NCBI RefSeq assembly: GCF_003172935.1
Contig: NZ_QGKS01000493.1
Location: 27,188-91,187 of the forward strand
Source: Micromonospora sicca
Lineage (GTDB): Bacteria > Actinomycetota > Actinomycetes > Mycobacteriales > Micromonosporaceae
DNA length: 64,000 nt
Direction: 5' to 3'
The notes beneath the pieces were generated by a model that saw only the letters and a program-made list of their open reading frames with translations, made no database searches and had not been told where the DNA came from. A program made the translations under genes and the position numbers. Positions 24,462-34,832 of the stretch are shown here, in pieces (position 1 is the first letter of the stretch; the number at the start of each line of letters is the position of its first letter).

Positions 24462-27050
24462 TTAGCTGATGGGGTTCATGGGCGGTTGCTGGTCAGGATG
24501 GCTGAGGGCGGTGGCTCGTGTAAGCCGCCGCCGTAGCTCGGCGGCGTGGTGGGAGTCGATCATCATGACGGCGGCGGTGGCGGCCGCCAGGATGGTCAGC
24601 GCCCACAGCGGCGGCAGTGGGCTGGTCACCGGCGCGAGGATCGCCACCAGCAGGATTCCGGTGGCCCGGACCCAGCGGATCTGGTGCCGGGTGCGCCACC
24701 AGAATGCCTGGTTGGCGAGGAGATAGACGAGCACTCCGGCGAAGAGGATGGCGTGCCCCAGCGGGGTACGCGCCGGTCCTGACGGGTCGCTGACCACGTC
24801 GAGGGTCTTCCGTATGCCGAAGGAAAGCAGCATCAGCCCGACGATCATGGGCAGGTGCAGGTAGGCGTATGCGTCGCGCGCCAGCGCGGCCCGCTGGTTG
24901 CCGGTCCGGTCTTGCATGACGCGCTCTCCGACGATGGCGTCCGTGTCGAAGTACGCCCACCACAGCGTGGCCAGCAGGACCATGCTGGTGGCGCTGGCGA
25001 CGATCACCGACCAGGAAATCGCGCGGCCAAAGACGGCCACCCCCGCCGAAATGATCGACTCGCCCAGTGCGATGAGAATGATCAGGGCGTACCGGTCGGT
25101 CCAGTGTTTGGCCGAACTCACCTGCCAGAACCGCTGGACGACGAAGTAGCCCCCGGCGAGGTCGACGACGATGGCCGCCAGCCAGAGGCTCGCCGCGAGC
25201 GGGCTCAGCTCCTCCGGGGCATGCGGCCGCGAGGAAGCCAGCGCGGCGAACAACAACAGGACGAGCGCGGCCGCCGTCGGAACGCCCGCCCGCAGCATCC
25301 GGGCGTGTTGTGCCCGGTCCGGGCGGACGACCAGCCGGAGCGCGATCAGGTGCAGCACGCGCAGCGCGATGTAGCAGACCACGACGATCATCGGACCGGG
25401 CAGGCCGTCGGGTACAACGTCGAACGCCTGTGGGATAGCGATGCCGATCGTTAGGGTCAGCGCCACGATCAGCAGGACACTCAACCGGACGGGGATGGAC
25501 TCGCTTCGAAGGACGTTCCCTACCTGGGTGTAGAGGGACCAGGCGACCCACAGCAGGCTGAGCACGGCCAGGGCCTGGGCGACCCCGACCACGGTGGGGT
25601 GCCGGGTCATCAACACGGTGACCTGGATGAACGTGTAGACGACCACCAGATCGAGGAAGAGTTCCTTTGGTGTGACCCCGGTGGTGGCGGCATGGATCGC
25701 CGCCTCCGCCGCCTGCCTGTGCAGCAAGTGATGCCGCCGGCGGAAGACGGTGAGGTCGGCCAGGACCATACTGGTGAGAACGGCGGCGAGCAGCCCCACC
25801 GCGCCCACTGGCGGCAGGCGGACCGCGACCGGAGCCAAGGTGGTCACCAGGACGATCCCCAGCAACGGGCTACGACCCAGCAGGCGGATGGTGCGGTGCT
25901 CGAGGGCCACCAGCCCGAGCAGGTAGACCAGGACACCTCCGTAGAGGACGAGTGTGCTCAGCTGGTCCCACCGGTACGCGGTGGCGGGTTCGACCGAACT
26001 CAAGGCGCGTTTGAGCCCCAGCGCGATGAGGACGAGACCGATGATCATGACGACGTGCAGGACGCTATATGCGTCCCGGCCGAGTCGTGACCTGGTGGCT
26101 GCCGGCCACCGCTGCAGCGCCTGCTCGGCGGCGAATCCGGCGATGTCGAAGTAGCGCCACCAGAGTACTGCCACGACGACGAGGCTCAGGGCGGAGCCCC
26201 CGATCACCGACCAGGTGATCGGTGGGTCACCGATGAGGCCACGGGCAGTGCCGATCGAGATGATCGTCTCGCCCAACGCTATGAGCACGACCAGCCGGTG
26301 CCGCTCGGCCCAGTGCGGGACGGACACGATCCGCCAGTTGTCCGCGCCGAGCGCCCGCACGCCGATGAAATCGACGACGGTGGCGGCGAAGAACAGGGCC
26401 AGTTGGACGGACCCACCGTCGACGCCCGCGGGCAGGTGGCGAGGGAGTAGCGCACCGCACAGCAGCAGGACCGCGGCGCCGGAGAACGGCAACCATGCGC
26501 GTAGAAGGGGTCCTCGGGTCCCACCCGAAACGGTGTACGTCAACATCAGTAGCGCGCCGAGCTGGGCCAGCAGGAAGGCGACGACGAAGATCAACGGCCC
26601 GAACAAGCCACCTGGCCGATCGGTGAAGGTCACCGGCGCGGCGATCCCGGTCACCAGGATGGTCGCGGCCACCCCGAAGATGAGCGGCCGCATGATTCCC
26701 TTGTCCAACCTGACGAGGTTGCCGAGCACGGTGTACGAGCTCCAGGCCCGCCACAGCAACAGGACCACCAGAACGCCCTGGAACAGGCCCTCGATCCGGA
26801 AGTTCTCCGTCACGAGGTCCGTCACGCTCAGGAACGCGTACACGAACACCAGGTCGAGGAACAGCTCCAACCGGCTCACCCCGGGGCCCCCGGGGGACAG
26901 TTGAATGCCCCCGAGGAATCGCGCAGGGCGCTCACCGGAATGCCGCGCCAACCGGCTCCTGGTCACCTCCCCACTCTGCCAAGCGGTGGGCGGACGGAGG
27001 CCGAATTCAGCCAGCCCGCACGCAGCTCGCTGGGGATCACCGTCCGTCAT
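24462..27050 (-). CDS. LtrA-family (low temperature requirement A) membrane protein, tandem double-domain form
   Basis: About 862 residues made of two LtrA-like halves. The first begins VSRLELFLDLVFVYAFLSVT (near residue 60) and the second GVTPKELFLDLVVVYTFIQV (near 460); both keep the same order of motifs (AHWAERHRLVVLIALGETII versus AKHWTDRYALIILIALGESI, then WWRYFDIAGFAAE versus WWAYFDTDAIVGE). Each half has about 10-12 hydrophobic helices. Ordinary LtrA proteins are about 380-400 residues, so this is an intragenic duplication or fusion. The LtrA function is poorly known. ATG at 27050 (GAAGG upstream) is used; a GTG at 27062 is possible. Confidence 0.88.
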   Translation of the reverse strand: MTDGDPQRAACGLAEFGLRPPTAWQSGEVTRSRLARHSGERPARFLGGIQLSPGGPGVSRLELFLDLVFVYAFLSVTDLVTENFRIEGLFQGVLVVLLLWRAWSSYTVLGNLVRLDKGIMRPLIFGVAATILVTGIAAPVTFTDRPGGLFGPLIFVVAFLLAQLGALLMLTYTVSGGTRGPLLRAWLPFSGAAVLLLCGALLPRHLPAGVDGGSVQLALFFAATVVDFIGVRALGADNWRIVSVPHWAERHRLVVLIALGETIISIGTARGLIGDPPITWSVIGGSALSLVVVAVLWWRYFDIAGFAAEQALQRWPAATRSRLGRDAYSVLHVVMIIGLVLIALGLKRALSSVEPATAYRWDQLSTLVLYGGVLVYLLGLVALEHRTIRLLGRSPLLGIVLVTTLAPVAVRLPPVGAVGLLAAVLTSMVLADLTVFRRRHHLLHRQAAEAAIHAATTGVTPKELFLDLVVVYTFIQVTVLMTRHPTVVGVAQALAVLSLLWVAWSLYTQVGNVLRSESIPVRLSVLLIVALTLTIGIAIPQAFDVVPDGLPGPMIVVVCYIALRVLHLIALRLVVRPDRAQHARMLRAGVPTAAALVLLLFAALASSRPHAPEELSPLAASLWLAAIVVDLAGGYFVVQRFWQVSSAKHWTDRYALIILIALGESIISAGVAVFGRAISWSVIVASATSMVLLATLWWAYFDTDAIVGERVMQDRTGNQRAALARDAYAYLHLPMIVGLMLLSFGIRKTLDVVSDPSGPARTPLGHAILFAGVLVYLLANQAFWWRTRHQIRWVRATGILLVAILAPVTSPLPPLWALTILAAATAAVMMIDSHHAAELRRRLTRATALSHPDQQPPMNPIS

Positions 27051-27280
27051 ACAGACCTTCACATATGCGACCGCCGACCGTGGCCGCCTTCCCCAGGCCG
27101 TTCGTCATGTCGGTCGAGGGTGAGCACAAGTGGCCGGCGCATGCCAGGCGGCAGATGCTGCCAGGTCGGCCGCGATCGACCGGGCTCGGCCCGGCAGCCC
27201 CCGCCACGCAACCCTGCCAGCAGCGTCCCCTGCAGGCGCCACCACACGCCCTGCTCCTGTCAGTGGGCCACCGGTTCGTA

Positions 27281-27703
27281 GCACGAACAAGATTCCTGCC
27301 AGGGCTGCCCCGTCATCACGCGCGGGTCGTCGGGGACAGCGGGACCGGCGAGCAATGCCTGCACGAGCGTTCCCACGGCGAATCGTTCCTCGACCTGGCT
27401 ACCCACCGGTTCGGGTCGCGTGGACTGTACCTGCTCGACGAGCCGGAGGCGGCGCTGTCGGTGCACGGCTGCCTGGCGATGCTCACCCGGATCCGCGACC
27501 TCGCTGAGACCGGTTCGCAGTTCGTCGTGGCCACCCATTCACCGATCCTGCTGGCCGTACCGCACGCGCGGATCCTGCAGATCGACGGCACCGGCACCAT
27601 CAGCGAGGTCAGCTACGACGAGGCGCAGCCGGTGGTGTTGACCCGCTCGTTCCTGGCCGACCCGCAGCGGTACCTGCACTACCTGTTAGGCGACGACCGT
27701 TGA
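27281..27703 (+). pseudogene. C-terminal part of an AAA-type ATPase (AAA_21/ABC-like)
   Basis: Reads LHERSHGESFLDLATHRFGS then RGLYLLDEPEAALSVHGCLA, SQFVVATHSPILLAVPHARI and SFLADPQRYLHYLLG to a stop. These are the signature loop, Walker B, D-loop and H-loop of predicted ABC-like ATPases that act alone in many actinomycetes. The N-terminal third with the P-loop is missing; upstream sequence back to 27065 is open but does not resemble the family. Probably a remnant. Confidence 0.6.
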
Positions 27704-28475
27704 CCCGCACCGCCGGACCCGAACATGCAGGCGCCGCCCGGCCCGCGGCAGGTCCCGAAAGGGTGGGCATAGAGCCGGCCGGCTCCCTCGAACGTCCCGC
27801 GTTCGAGGTGCGCGGCCTCCCGCGCCTTCTGCGGGTGGAGCCCGGCGAGCGACGGAGAGCCTCCGAGTGGTTGCCCTCCGGTGCAGGCGAGCTATTCGGC
27901 GTCGTCGCTGTCGGTCACCCGAGGTGGCCGTGCTCGGCGATCCACGCCTCAACGTCGGCGCGCAGCCAAACCGTGATTCCATGCAGGCGTTGGAACGGCT
28001 CCGGGAAGAGGCTGGTCAAGCGGCTTGGCTTGCAGCCGGTATCGCTGCTGCACTGCTTCATCGATGTTGACGGCGAGCCGCTGGTCGACCGGTTGGTCGG
28101 GCTGTGCCGTGAGGCACAGCGGGTACGGCGCGACATCTGGTTCCACGGCGTCGCTCCCCAGCCGGTATCGCGGGCGGGACGACCGACCCACGTCCGCGAC
28201 GGAGCAGCAACCGCCGCCATGCGGCGTTGACGGCATCCCTGGTGACGCCCGCCAGAACACCCACGAATTTGGGCAAGTCGGGCATCAGCAGGGCTGCTGA
28301 TCGACCGCGCGACTCGTGGCATGACAGCACCGCGAGGCGTGCGACAAGTACCAGCGGGCAGCCTGACACCGATCAACGAAGCCGCAGATCATGCCCCGCA
28401 CGTCGCGCTCTGGCACGGCACTCGGTCAATGGCCCTTGACGGTGCCATAAGTTAAATGTGTAAATAATTCGACAC
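27704..28475. other. gene-poor gap upstream of the GH30 gene, with a possible HTH remnant
   Basis: About 770 bases with only degenerate frames. On the minus strand between about 28290 and 27915, two frames together resemble a small HTH/excisionase-like protein (LPKFVGVLAGVTRDAVNAAW in one, FPEPFQRLHGITVWLRADVE then AWIAEHGH in another). The last 40 bases before 28476 are AT-rich, unlike the rest, and probably hold the GH30 promoter. Confidence 0.4.
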
Positions 28476-28535
28476 TTGAATGAAGTCCCGAATCCTCGCG
28501 CCGCGCGCGGAACGTTCCCGGATCGGGGCGCAGCC

Positions 28536-30785
28536 ATGCAACGAAGGGATCACGAGGTGTCACGAAGAGGGCTAGGCGTCGGGCTGGTCACTGCACTGTC
28601 CCTACTCGTGCTTTGTCCGGCCGAAACGTCCGCCGCAGCAAGCGCGCCGGCGGGGGTTTCCGTGTTTCTCACCGACCTCGGCACCAAGACCTACCTGTCG
28701 CGCCAATCCACCGTGTCGTGGCATGGCGGGCAGGCCCCGCAGGGACCGACAATCACCGTCGACAGCCAGCGGCGGTATCAGGAGATCACCGGCTTCGGGG
28801 CGTCGTTCACCGACTCCTCCGCCTGGCTCGTCGGCACCCGCCTCGACAGCGCGCAGCGCGACGCGGTGATGCGCGACCTATTCAGCCGCCAGGGCATCGG
28901 CTTGAGCTTCCTGCGCCAGCCGATGGGCTCCAGTGACTTCGCGGTGAACGGGAACTACTCGTACGACGACATGCCGGCCGGCCAGACCGATCCGACACTC
29001 GCCCATTTCTCCATCGACCACGACCGGGCATACATCATCCCGGTGCTCAAGCAAGCCCGTCAGCTCAACCCGGAGCTGACCGTGATGGCGTCGCCGTGGA
29101 GCCCGCCAGGCTGGATGAAGACCAGCGACTCGATGATCGGCGGGACGCTCAAGCCGGACGTCTACCAGCCGCTGGCCGACTACTTCACGAAGTTCCTCGA
29201 AGGCTACGCGGAGGCAGGGGTTCCCGTCCGCTACATCACCCCGCAGAACGAGCCGCTCTACGTACCCTCCGGATATCCGGGTATGTCGCTCAGCGCCGAG
29301 CAGCAGAACAACCTGATCAAGAACTACCTCGGCCCGGCACTACGCGACCGCGAACTGCAGACCGGGATCCTTGGTTACGACCACAACTGGGATGTCGTCA
29401 GCTATCCGGAAACCATGTACGCCGACCCGGCCGCGACTGGGTTCGTCGCCGGCACGGCGTGGCACTGCTACGGCGGTGACGTGCGGGCCCAGGCTGTGTC
29501 GCACAACAACTACCCCAACAAGCCGGCGTGGCACACGGAGTGTTCGGGCGGCACGTGGGAGGGCAACGAGCAGGCCGCTTTCGCCGCGGCGCTGGGCCTG
29601 GTCATCAACAGCACCCGTGACTGGGCAAAGGGTGTCATCCGCTGGAACATCGCCCTGGATCAGAACAACGGACCGACCAACGGCGGCTGCCCGACCTGCC
29701 GCGGCGTCGTGACGGTCGCGCAGGACGCTGCCGGCCACTGGTCGTACACCAAGACCGTCGACTACTGGGCCCTCGGTCACGCCAGCAAGTTCGTGCGTCC
29801 GGGCGCCCGCCGGGTGGCGTCCAACTCCCTTGGGGCCGGTGACGTGCAAGACGTCGCCTTCGTCAACCCCGATGGCTCCACGGCGCTGGTCGCGTTCAAC
29901 TCCGCGAACAGCCAAAAGACGTTCCGCGTGCAGTGGGGCAACAAGTGGTTCACCTACAGCCTTGCCGGCGGGGCGGCGGCCACGTTCACCTGGGCCGGCA
30001 CCCAGCATGGCACCGTGGACCCAGCCGCGATCGGCTCGGTTGACATTCCGCTCGAGAACCCGAACGGGACGCGAGCGCTGATCAGTTACGACGCTGGAAT
30101 GCTGGCTCACCAGGCTCAGGTGCGGGTCGGCAACCAGTGGCTCGGCTACACGCTCCCCGCCGGCGCGTCGCTCACCCCTCCGACGACCGCAGTGCCGTTG
30201 CCGCGTGGCGCGTGGACGGTGTCGGCATCGGCGAGCAATGCCACCGAGCCACCTGATAAGGCGATCGACGGCGACCCAGCCACGCGGTGGAGCACGGGCC
30301 GCGGCATGCGGCCCGGCGACTGGTTCCAGGTCGACCTCGGCTCGGAGCAGACGTTCAACCAGGTCGTCCTGGACACGACGGGAAGCAGCGGCGACTCCCC
30401 GCGGGGGTACGAGCTCTTTGTGTCCAACGACGGCACGAACTGGGGCCAGCCGATCGCGACCGGACCGGGCAGCCCGGTGGCCAAGATCCTCATACCGCAG
30501 GTCACGGGCCGCTACATCCGGGTGGTGAACCAGGGCGATGCCGGCAACTGGTGGTCGATCCACGAGCTGAACGTGCTCGGGCCCGCCGGTCCGGCGAGCG
30601 TGGCGGCAGGCTCGGACAGCGGCGTTCAGCGCAAGACGGCCGTGCTGCCCGACGGCACACAGCTTCTCGTCGTGTATAACTCGGGCCGCTCGGTCGCCAC
30701 GTTCGACGTGCCGTGGGGAGACACGACCTACGCCTACCGCCTGCCGGCCGGCGCCGCCGCGATTTTTACGACGCGCCAAGGCTAA
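28536..30785 (+). CDS. secreted GH30 glycoside hydrolase with F5/8-type C (CBM32-like) domain
   Basis: About 749 residues. The N-terminus has a Tat-like signal peptide (SRRGLGVGLVTALSLLVLC). The catalytic part is a GH30 (beta-glucocerebrosidase-type) barrel with acid/base Glu239 in ITPQNEP and nucleophile Glu335 in AWHTECSGG, and the family's HSIDHDRAYIIP-like and SPWSPPGWMK loops. A beta-sandwich follows (to about 560), then a discoidin-type carbohydrate-binding module near 570-700 (ATEPPDKAIDGDPATRWSTG; RYIRVVNQGDAGNWWSIHEL), and a last beta-rich repeat. Likely secreted to degrade beta-glycans, e.g. beta-1,6-glucan or xylan; specificity unknown. ATG at 28536 is chosen over 28476 because the signal peptide then follows directly. 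A 15-bp terminator follows. Confidence 0.9.
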   Translation: MQRRDHEVSRRGLGVGLVTALSLLVLCPAETSAAASAPAGVSVFLTDLGTKTYLSRQSTVSWHGGQAPQGPTITVDSQRRYQEITGFGASFTDSSAWLVGTRLDSAQRDAVMRDLFSRQGIGLSFLRQPMGSSDFAVNGNYSYDDMPAGQTDPTLAHFSIDHDRAYIIPVLKQARQLNPELTVMASPWSPPGWMKTSDSMIGGTLKPDVYQPLADYFTKFLEGYAEAGVPVRYITPQNEPLYVPSGYPGMSLSAEQQNNLIKNYLGPALRDRELQTGILGYDHNWDVVSYPETMYADPAATGFVAGTAWHCYGGDVRAQAVSHNNYPNKPAWHTECSGGTWEGNEQAAFAAALGLVINSTRDWAKGVIRWNIALDQNNGPTNGGCPTCRGVVTVAQDAAGHWSYTKTVDYWALGHASKFVRPGARRVASNSLGAGDVQDVAFVNPDGSTALVAFNSANSQKTFRVQWGNKWFTYSLAGGAAATFTWAGTQHGTVDPAAIGSVDIPLENPNGTRALISYDAGMLAHQAQVRVGNQWLGYTLPAGASLTPPTTAVPLPRGAWTVSASASNATEPPDKAIDGDPATRWSTGRGMRPGDWFQVDLGSEQTFNQVVLDTTGSSGDSPRGYELFVSNDGTNWGQPIATGPGSPVAKILIPQVTGRYIRVVNQGDAGNWWSIHELNVLGPAGPASVAAGSDSGVQRKTAVLPDGTQLLVVYNSGRSVATFDVPWGDTTYAYRLPAGAAAIFTTRQG

Positions 30786-30792
30786 TCGGTGG

Positions 30793-30829
30793 CGCTGTGC
30801 CGGCCAGAGCATCCCTGGCCGGCACAGCG
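30793..30829 (+). terminator. strong hairpin terminator after GH30 gene
   Basis: Perfect 15-bp stem (arms 30793-30807 and 30815-30829, CGCTGTGCCGGCCAG) with a 7-base loop, starting eight bases after the stop codon. Confidence 0.85.
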
Positions 30830-31177
30830 TCGCGGCTGTCCCTCGCCAGTAGAACTGAGGCACGGATGCGGCCCTGACCAGCGGTGCCTCAGGTTTGGCG
30901 GCGAACTATGCCGGGTTCGATCGTCGAACCTGAGGCAGCTCAGCAGATTTGCAGATCATCACCCAGAAGGAGGCGTGAACCGAACAACAAACGCCGACGC
31001 GGTCCCGCAACACTTTCAAACCGAACCAGCGGCACCCGCTTCTTGAGGTTCGGACGTCGTGCGCCTGCTGGTTCGGCAAGCCTCCGCGATCCGCTGCTCT
31101 GAAGCCCGCAGCAACCGCGGACCGCACTACTCACGGCTAGATCAGGGCACCGGCGGCGCAAACAATCTGGCTCTTGG
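30830..31177. other. gap, no gene seen
   Basis: About 350 bases downstream of the GH30 terminator. Short frames only; no motif recognised. Confidence 0.45.
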
Positions 31178-31657
31178 TCAATTGAGTGATTTACGCATCT
31201 GCTGTGTCACGACGCGGTAGCCGGAAGTCTCATACAGCCGGATCGCGCGGGCGTTGTCGCCGAAGACGTTGAGCTCAAGGCGACCCAGGCCACGGGAGCG
31301 CACGGCGTCCTCGGCAGCAGCTAGGAGCGCGCGTCCGTAGCCGGCTCCGCGGTACGCCTCATTGATTTCGATGTCGTAAATGAACGCGCAGTCGGGCGCA
31401 CCGCGCGGGTGCGTCAAGCCCAGCCACGACACGCCAACACATGTGCCGTCGGGAAGCGCGGCCCTCAAGAACAGCATTCCGGCAGTCGCAAAACCATCCG
31501 GCAACAGGACGTCGTTTGCCTTGGTGGCCAACTCGATGGCCTCGTCCGCGGGCCAGTTACCGGCTGTTACCTGATCATCCGCGAATGATCGGATGGTACG
31601 GTCACGCCACTCTTCGAACTCGTTCCTCGTCATGTCCCGTACGATCAACTCAGGCAC
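31178..31657 (-). CDS. GNAT-family N-acetyltransferase
   Basis: About 159 residues. Acetyl-CoA-binding motif in IEINEAYRGAGYGRALLAAA, followed by SRGLGRLELNVFGDNARAIR and the C-terminal YETSGYRVVTQQMRK, as in RimI-like GNATs. The GTG at 31657 (PELIVRDMTRNEFEEW) is preferred to 31729, since the longer version adds an unrelated N-terminus. Substrate unknown. Confidence 0.88.
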   Translation of the reverse strand: MPELIVRDMTRNEFEEWRDRTIRSFADDQVTAGNWPADEAIELATKANDVLLPDGFATAGMLFLRAALPDGTCVGVSWLGLTHPRGAPDCAFIYDIEINEAYRGAGYGRALLAAAEDAVRSRGLGRLELNVFGDNARAIRLYETSGYRVVTQQMRKSLN

Positions 31658-31804
31658 AGCGTGATGGTCCCACACCGATCGGTGGACGGCTGCCCCCGTT
31701 GTCCTCGCGCAAGCACACGTCGGCCGCATGCACTCATCTCGGCAGATCCGCGCACTCGTCGACCGGCATGCCGTGACATTGCGTAACGGGCGGATCGTGG
31801 CAGA

Positions 31805-33109
31805 TCAGTACCCGTGATCATGTGTCGCATTTGGTGATGGGAGGGTCCGACTCAGGCGGGCGAGCGGGGACAGAGCCATCAGCACGGGTGACAGCATCAT
31901 GCCGGCGGCCGTGACCAGCAGAGCAGTGCGTATCCCCCACTGTTCTGCGAGGAGGCCGCCGAGCAGCGAGCCGAGTGGCGTCAGGCCCATGCCCGCGAAG
32001 GTGATCGTCGCGGCGACGCGGCCTTGCATCGTGTCCGGAGTGAGGGCCTGCCGGACGGCCATGATGGTGACGTTTACCAGTTGGCCGAAGACCCCGAACG
32101 CGAGGTTGATCGCGATTAGTGCGGGAAGGGCGGCCACGGAGGTGCCGTGCAGCGCGGGCACGCACAGTAACACGCCGTCACCGATGACGGCCGCCGAGAC
32201 GAGCACCGTGCCGTAACCGAGGCGGCTCGGGAGTCGGGCGGCGAGCAGGGAGCCCGCGAGCGCGCCTGGCCCTGTCGCGGCAAGCGCCAGTCCGATGGCG
32301 GTGCCGGACAGTTGCAGTTCCCGTGGCAGGAAGAGCAGATAGTTGGTCATCATGGCCGCGAAGGACAATTGGAATGTGGCCGAGGCGAGGCACACGGTAC
32401 GTAGCAAGGTGTCGCCGAAGACGAAGCGGAGCCCCTCGTGGATCTGCCGCCAGATCCGCCGCGGACCGCCCGGGTGCTCCGGAATCGACTCGCGGTGGCG
32501 GATACCGGCGATGCCCAGAAACGACACCACGAAGAACAGGGCGCTGAACGCGGCGGCGATCGGCGCCGACAGCAGGGACATCATCGTCCCGCCGAGGGCG
32601 GGACCGCCGATCTGAGCCGCGGACCTGCTTCCCTCGATCGCGCTGTTGCCCTGCAGCAGCTCATCGCGCTGCACCAAGCGTACGAGGGAGGCTTGGTAGG
32701 CGACGTCGAAGAACACCGACAGGACCCCGATGGCGAACGCGATGGCCAGCAGTGCCGGCAGGCCGAGGCCACCCAAGAGGACGGCCACGGCGGCTCCGCC
32801 CAGCGCCAGGGCCCGGCCGAGGTCCGCCAAGGCCATGATGGTGCGAGTCCGCCACCTGTCCACCCAGACGCCGACGAACAGCGTGAGCAGAAGCTGCGGT
32901 GCCTGCCCCAACGCGCGAAGGACACCCAGTTGGTCCGCGCCGACGTTGAGCGTCAGGACGGCGATCAACGGCAGGATCACCAGGCTCGCATGCTCGCCCA
33001 GCTGTGAGGCCGTCTGGCCTATCCAAAGGCTGCGGAAGTCGGAGTTGCGCCACAGGCCCGGCGTAACGGATCGAGCGGAATCGGAGACGGCGGAGGAACC
33101 GGACGGCAC
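31805..33109 (-). CDS. MFS transporter (multidrug-efflux-like, MFS_3 type)
   Basis: About 434 residues with 12 predicted helices. The start SVTPGLWRNSDFRSLWIGQT and the DRWRTRTIMALADLGRALAL loop (motif A) match the enterobactin-exporter/MefA-like MFS group that exports drugs or siderophores. The start GTG at 33109 has AAGGGG upstream and is preferred to 33160. No regulator is directly adjacent. Confidence 0.9.
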   Translation of the reverse strand: MPSGSSAVSDSARSVTPGLWRNSDFRSLWIGQTASQLGEHASLVILPLIAVLTLNVGADQLGVLRALGQAPQLLLTLFVGVWVDRWRTRTIMALADLGRALALGGAAVAVLLGGLGLPALLAIAFAIGVLSVFFDVAYQASLVRLVQRDELLQGNSAIEGSRSAAQIGGPALGGTMMSLLSAPIAAAFSALFFVVSFLGIAGIRHRESIPEHPGGPRRIWRQIHEGLRFVFGDTLLRTVCLASATFQLSFAAMMTNYLLFLPRELQLSGTAIGLALAATGPGALAGSLLAARLPSRLGYGTVLVSAAVIGDGVLLCVPALHGTSVAALPALIAINLAFGVFGQLVNVTIMAVRQALTPDTMQGRVAATITFAGMGLTPLGSLLGGLLAEQWGIRTALLVTAAGMMLSPVLMALSPLARLSRTLPSPNATHDHGY

Positions 33110-33265
33110 AGAGACCCCTTGGATTGCTGCCGACAAGGCGCACCGACCGCCGTACGACAAACGTACTGACGGTGCAGGCCGGGGAAGGCTCGCTGTGCCG
33201 CGCGATTCAAGGGCAGCACCCGATGACAGGCCAAATGCGGCCTGAGAGCCTGGTAAATAAGGGTT

Positions 33266-34006
33266 TCAGGTGTTTTGGTGGCGGGCGAGGCGGCGGGTCA
33301 TGACGATGATCATGGCCCATTGGACCATCGCGGCGTGGTGGTCGGGTAGCCGTTTATAGTCTCGGACGGTGCGTCGGCACCGGTTGATCCAGGAGAACGT
33401 GCGCTCGACCGCCCATCTGCGGTGCAGGACGACGAAGGTGGTCTGCCCGGCGAGCTTCGCGACGATCTGCACGGTCAGGGTGAGGTGGGCGGCGGCCCAG
33501 CCGACGAGCCGGCCGGCGTAGCCGCTGTCGGCCCAGGTCAGGCCGATGGCGGGAAAGCAGGCGCGTAGCGGCGACAGCAGCGGCCGGGCGGCGTCGCGAT
33601 CCTGCACGTTGGCGCCGGTGACCAGGATCGCGAGCAGTAGTCCGCAGGTGTCGACGGCGAGGTGCCGTTTCCGGCCGTTGACTTTCTTCCCCGCGTCGAA
33701 GCCGCGCCCTGGCCGGCCGACGGTCTCCGCGCCGCGTACCGACTGGGAGTCGACCAGCGCAGCCGTCGGCTGCCGGTTACGACCCTCGACCTGTTCGCGG
33801 ACCTGTTCCCGCAGTCTGTTGTGCATGCGGTTGAGCGTTCCGTCGCGGGTCCAGGTCGTGAAGTAGTGGTAGACCAGCTTGTGGTGCGGGACGTCGGCAG
33901 GCAGCGCGTCCCACTGGCAGCGTTGACACACGCTGACCTCCGGCGCGCCGCTCACGACGCATCGCCGAGCAACTCCTGAGCAGCAGCTTGCCACAGCGGG
34001 GACCAA
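33266..34006 (-). pseudogene. IS5-family transposase, N-terminus degenerate
   Basis: From about residue 30 this is a clear IS5-group DDE transposase: QWDALPADVPHHKLVYHYF, LVDSQSVRGAETVG (first Asp), ILVTGANVQDRDAA, TWADSGYAGRLVGW (second Asp) and WAVERTFSWINRCRRT (Glu). All three catalytic residues remain, but the first 50-60 residues of the family are absent and the sequence before QWDAL has shifted frame. Imperfect terminal repeats (around CCTGGTAAATAAG at about 33250 and CCTGGACTATTTG, read inward, at about 34015) bound the copy. Probably inactive. Confidence 0.75.
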
Positions 34007-34175
34007 ATAGTCCAGGAAAAGACCCGATCTATCGATGATCTCGCGGACACCCGTTCAATAAAGCTGACGGCGCATGCGTTCGTCCTTCACCATCACACGA
34101 ATGCGACATGACGCCGGATGGACTCAAAGGTCCCATTCTCCATGCATTTCCTGGCGCGCTGGATACACTTGACCG

Positions 34176-34832
34176 ATGGGCGACGAGCAGGTGGCTGCGC
34201 CGACGAAGCAGCGGAGGATCAGTCAACGGGGCATCGCGACGCGAGAGCGGATCCTCGAGGCGGCGAACCGGCTGATGTTCGTGCGCGGAGTGAACGCGAC
34301 GACCCTTGACGACGTCCGCGAGGCAAGCCAGACGAGCAAGTCTCAGCTTTACCACCACTTCGCCGACAAGCAGGAGCTCGTGCGCGCGTTGGTCAAATAT
34401 CGAGGCGCGCTTGTGCTTCAGCGCGAGCGCGGAGGGCTCGAACGACTGAGATCGTTCTCAGGGCTGGTCCGGTGGCGTAACGCGCTGGTCCAGGCCAACT
34501 CGCTGAACAACGGCAAATACGGGTGCGGCCTCGGGTCGATGGCTGTCGAGCTGTCCGATCAAGATGAGCAGGCTCGATCGATGCTGTTGGAGACGTTTGC
34601 GGCATGGGAAAAGCTGATCAGTGACGGTCTGCACCGGATGCGGGACAGCGGTGCACTGCGCCAGGACGCCGACCCGGAGAAGTTGGCCACGGGGTTGATG
34701 GCAGCTTTGCAAGGCGGCTACTTGCTGGCGAACGCCGCGCACAACGTCGCACCCATGGAAGTTGCTCTGGACATGGCGCTGGAACACATCAAATCGTTCC
34801 TCTCGGAGCCGTCCGGCGAGCCGACCCGTTAA
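34176..34832 (+). CDS. TetR/AcrR-family transcriptional regulator
   Basis: A 218-residue regulator with an N-terminal HTH (TRERILEAANRLMFVRGVNA then TTLDDVREASQTSKSQLYHH) and a TetR_C-type ligand-binding half (LGSMAVELSDQDEQARSMLL). It is isolated between two IS remnants, so its target is not evident. No repeats obvious upstream. Confidence 0.92.
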   Translation: MGDEQVAAPTKQRRISQRGIATRERILEAANRLMFVRGVNATTLDDVREASQTSKSQLYHHFADKQELVRALVKYRGALVLQRERGGLERLRSFSGLVRWRNALVQANSLNNGKYGCGLGSMAVELSDQDEQARSMLLETFAAWEKLISDGLHRMRDSGALRQDADPEKLATGLMAALQGGYLLANAAHNVAPMEVALDMALEHIKSFLSEPSGEPTR

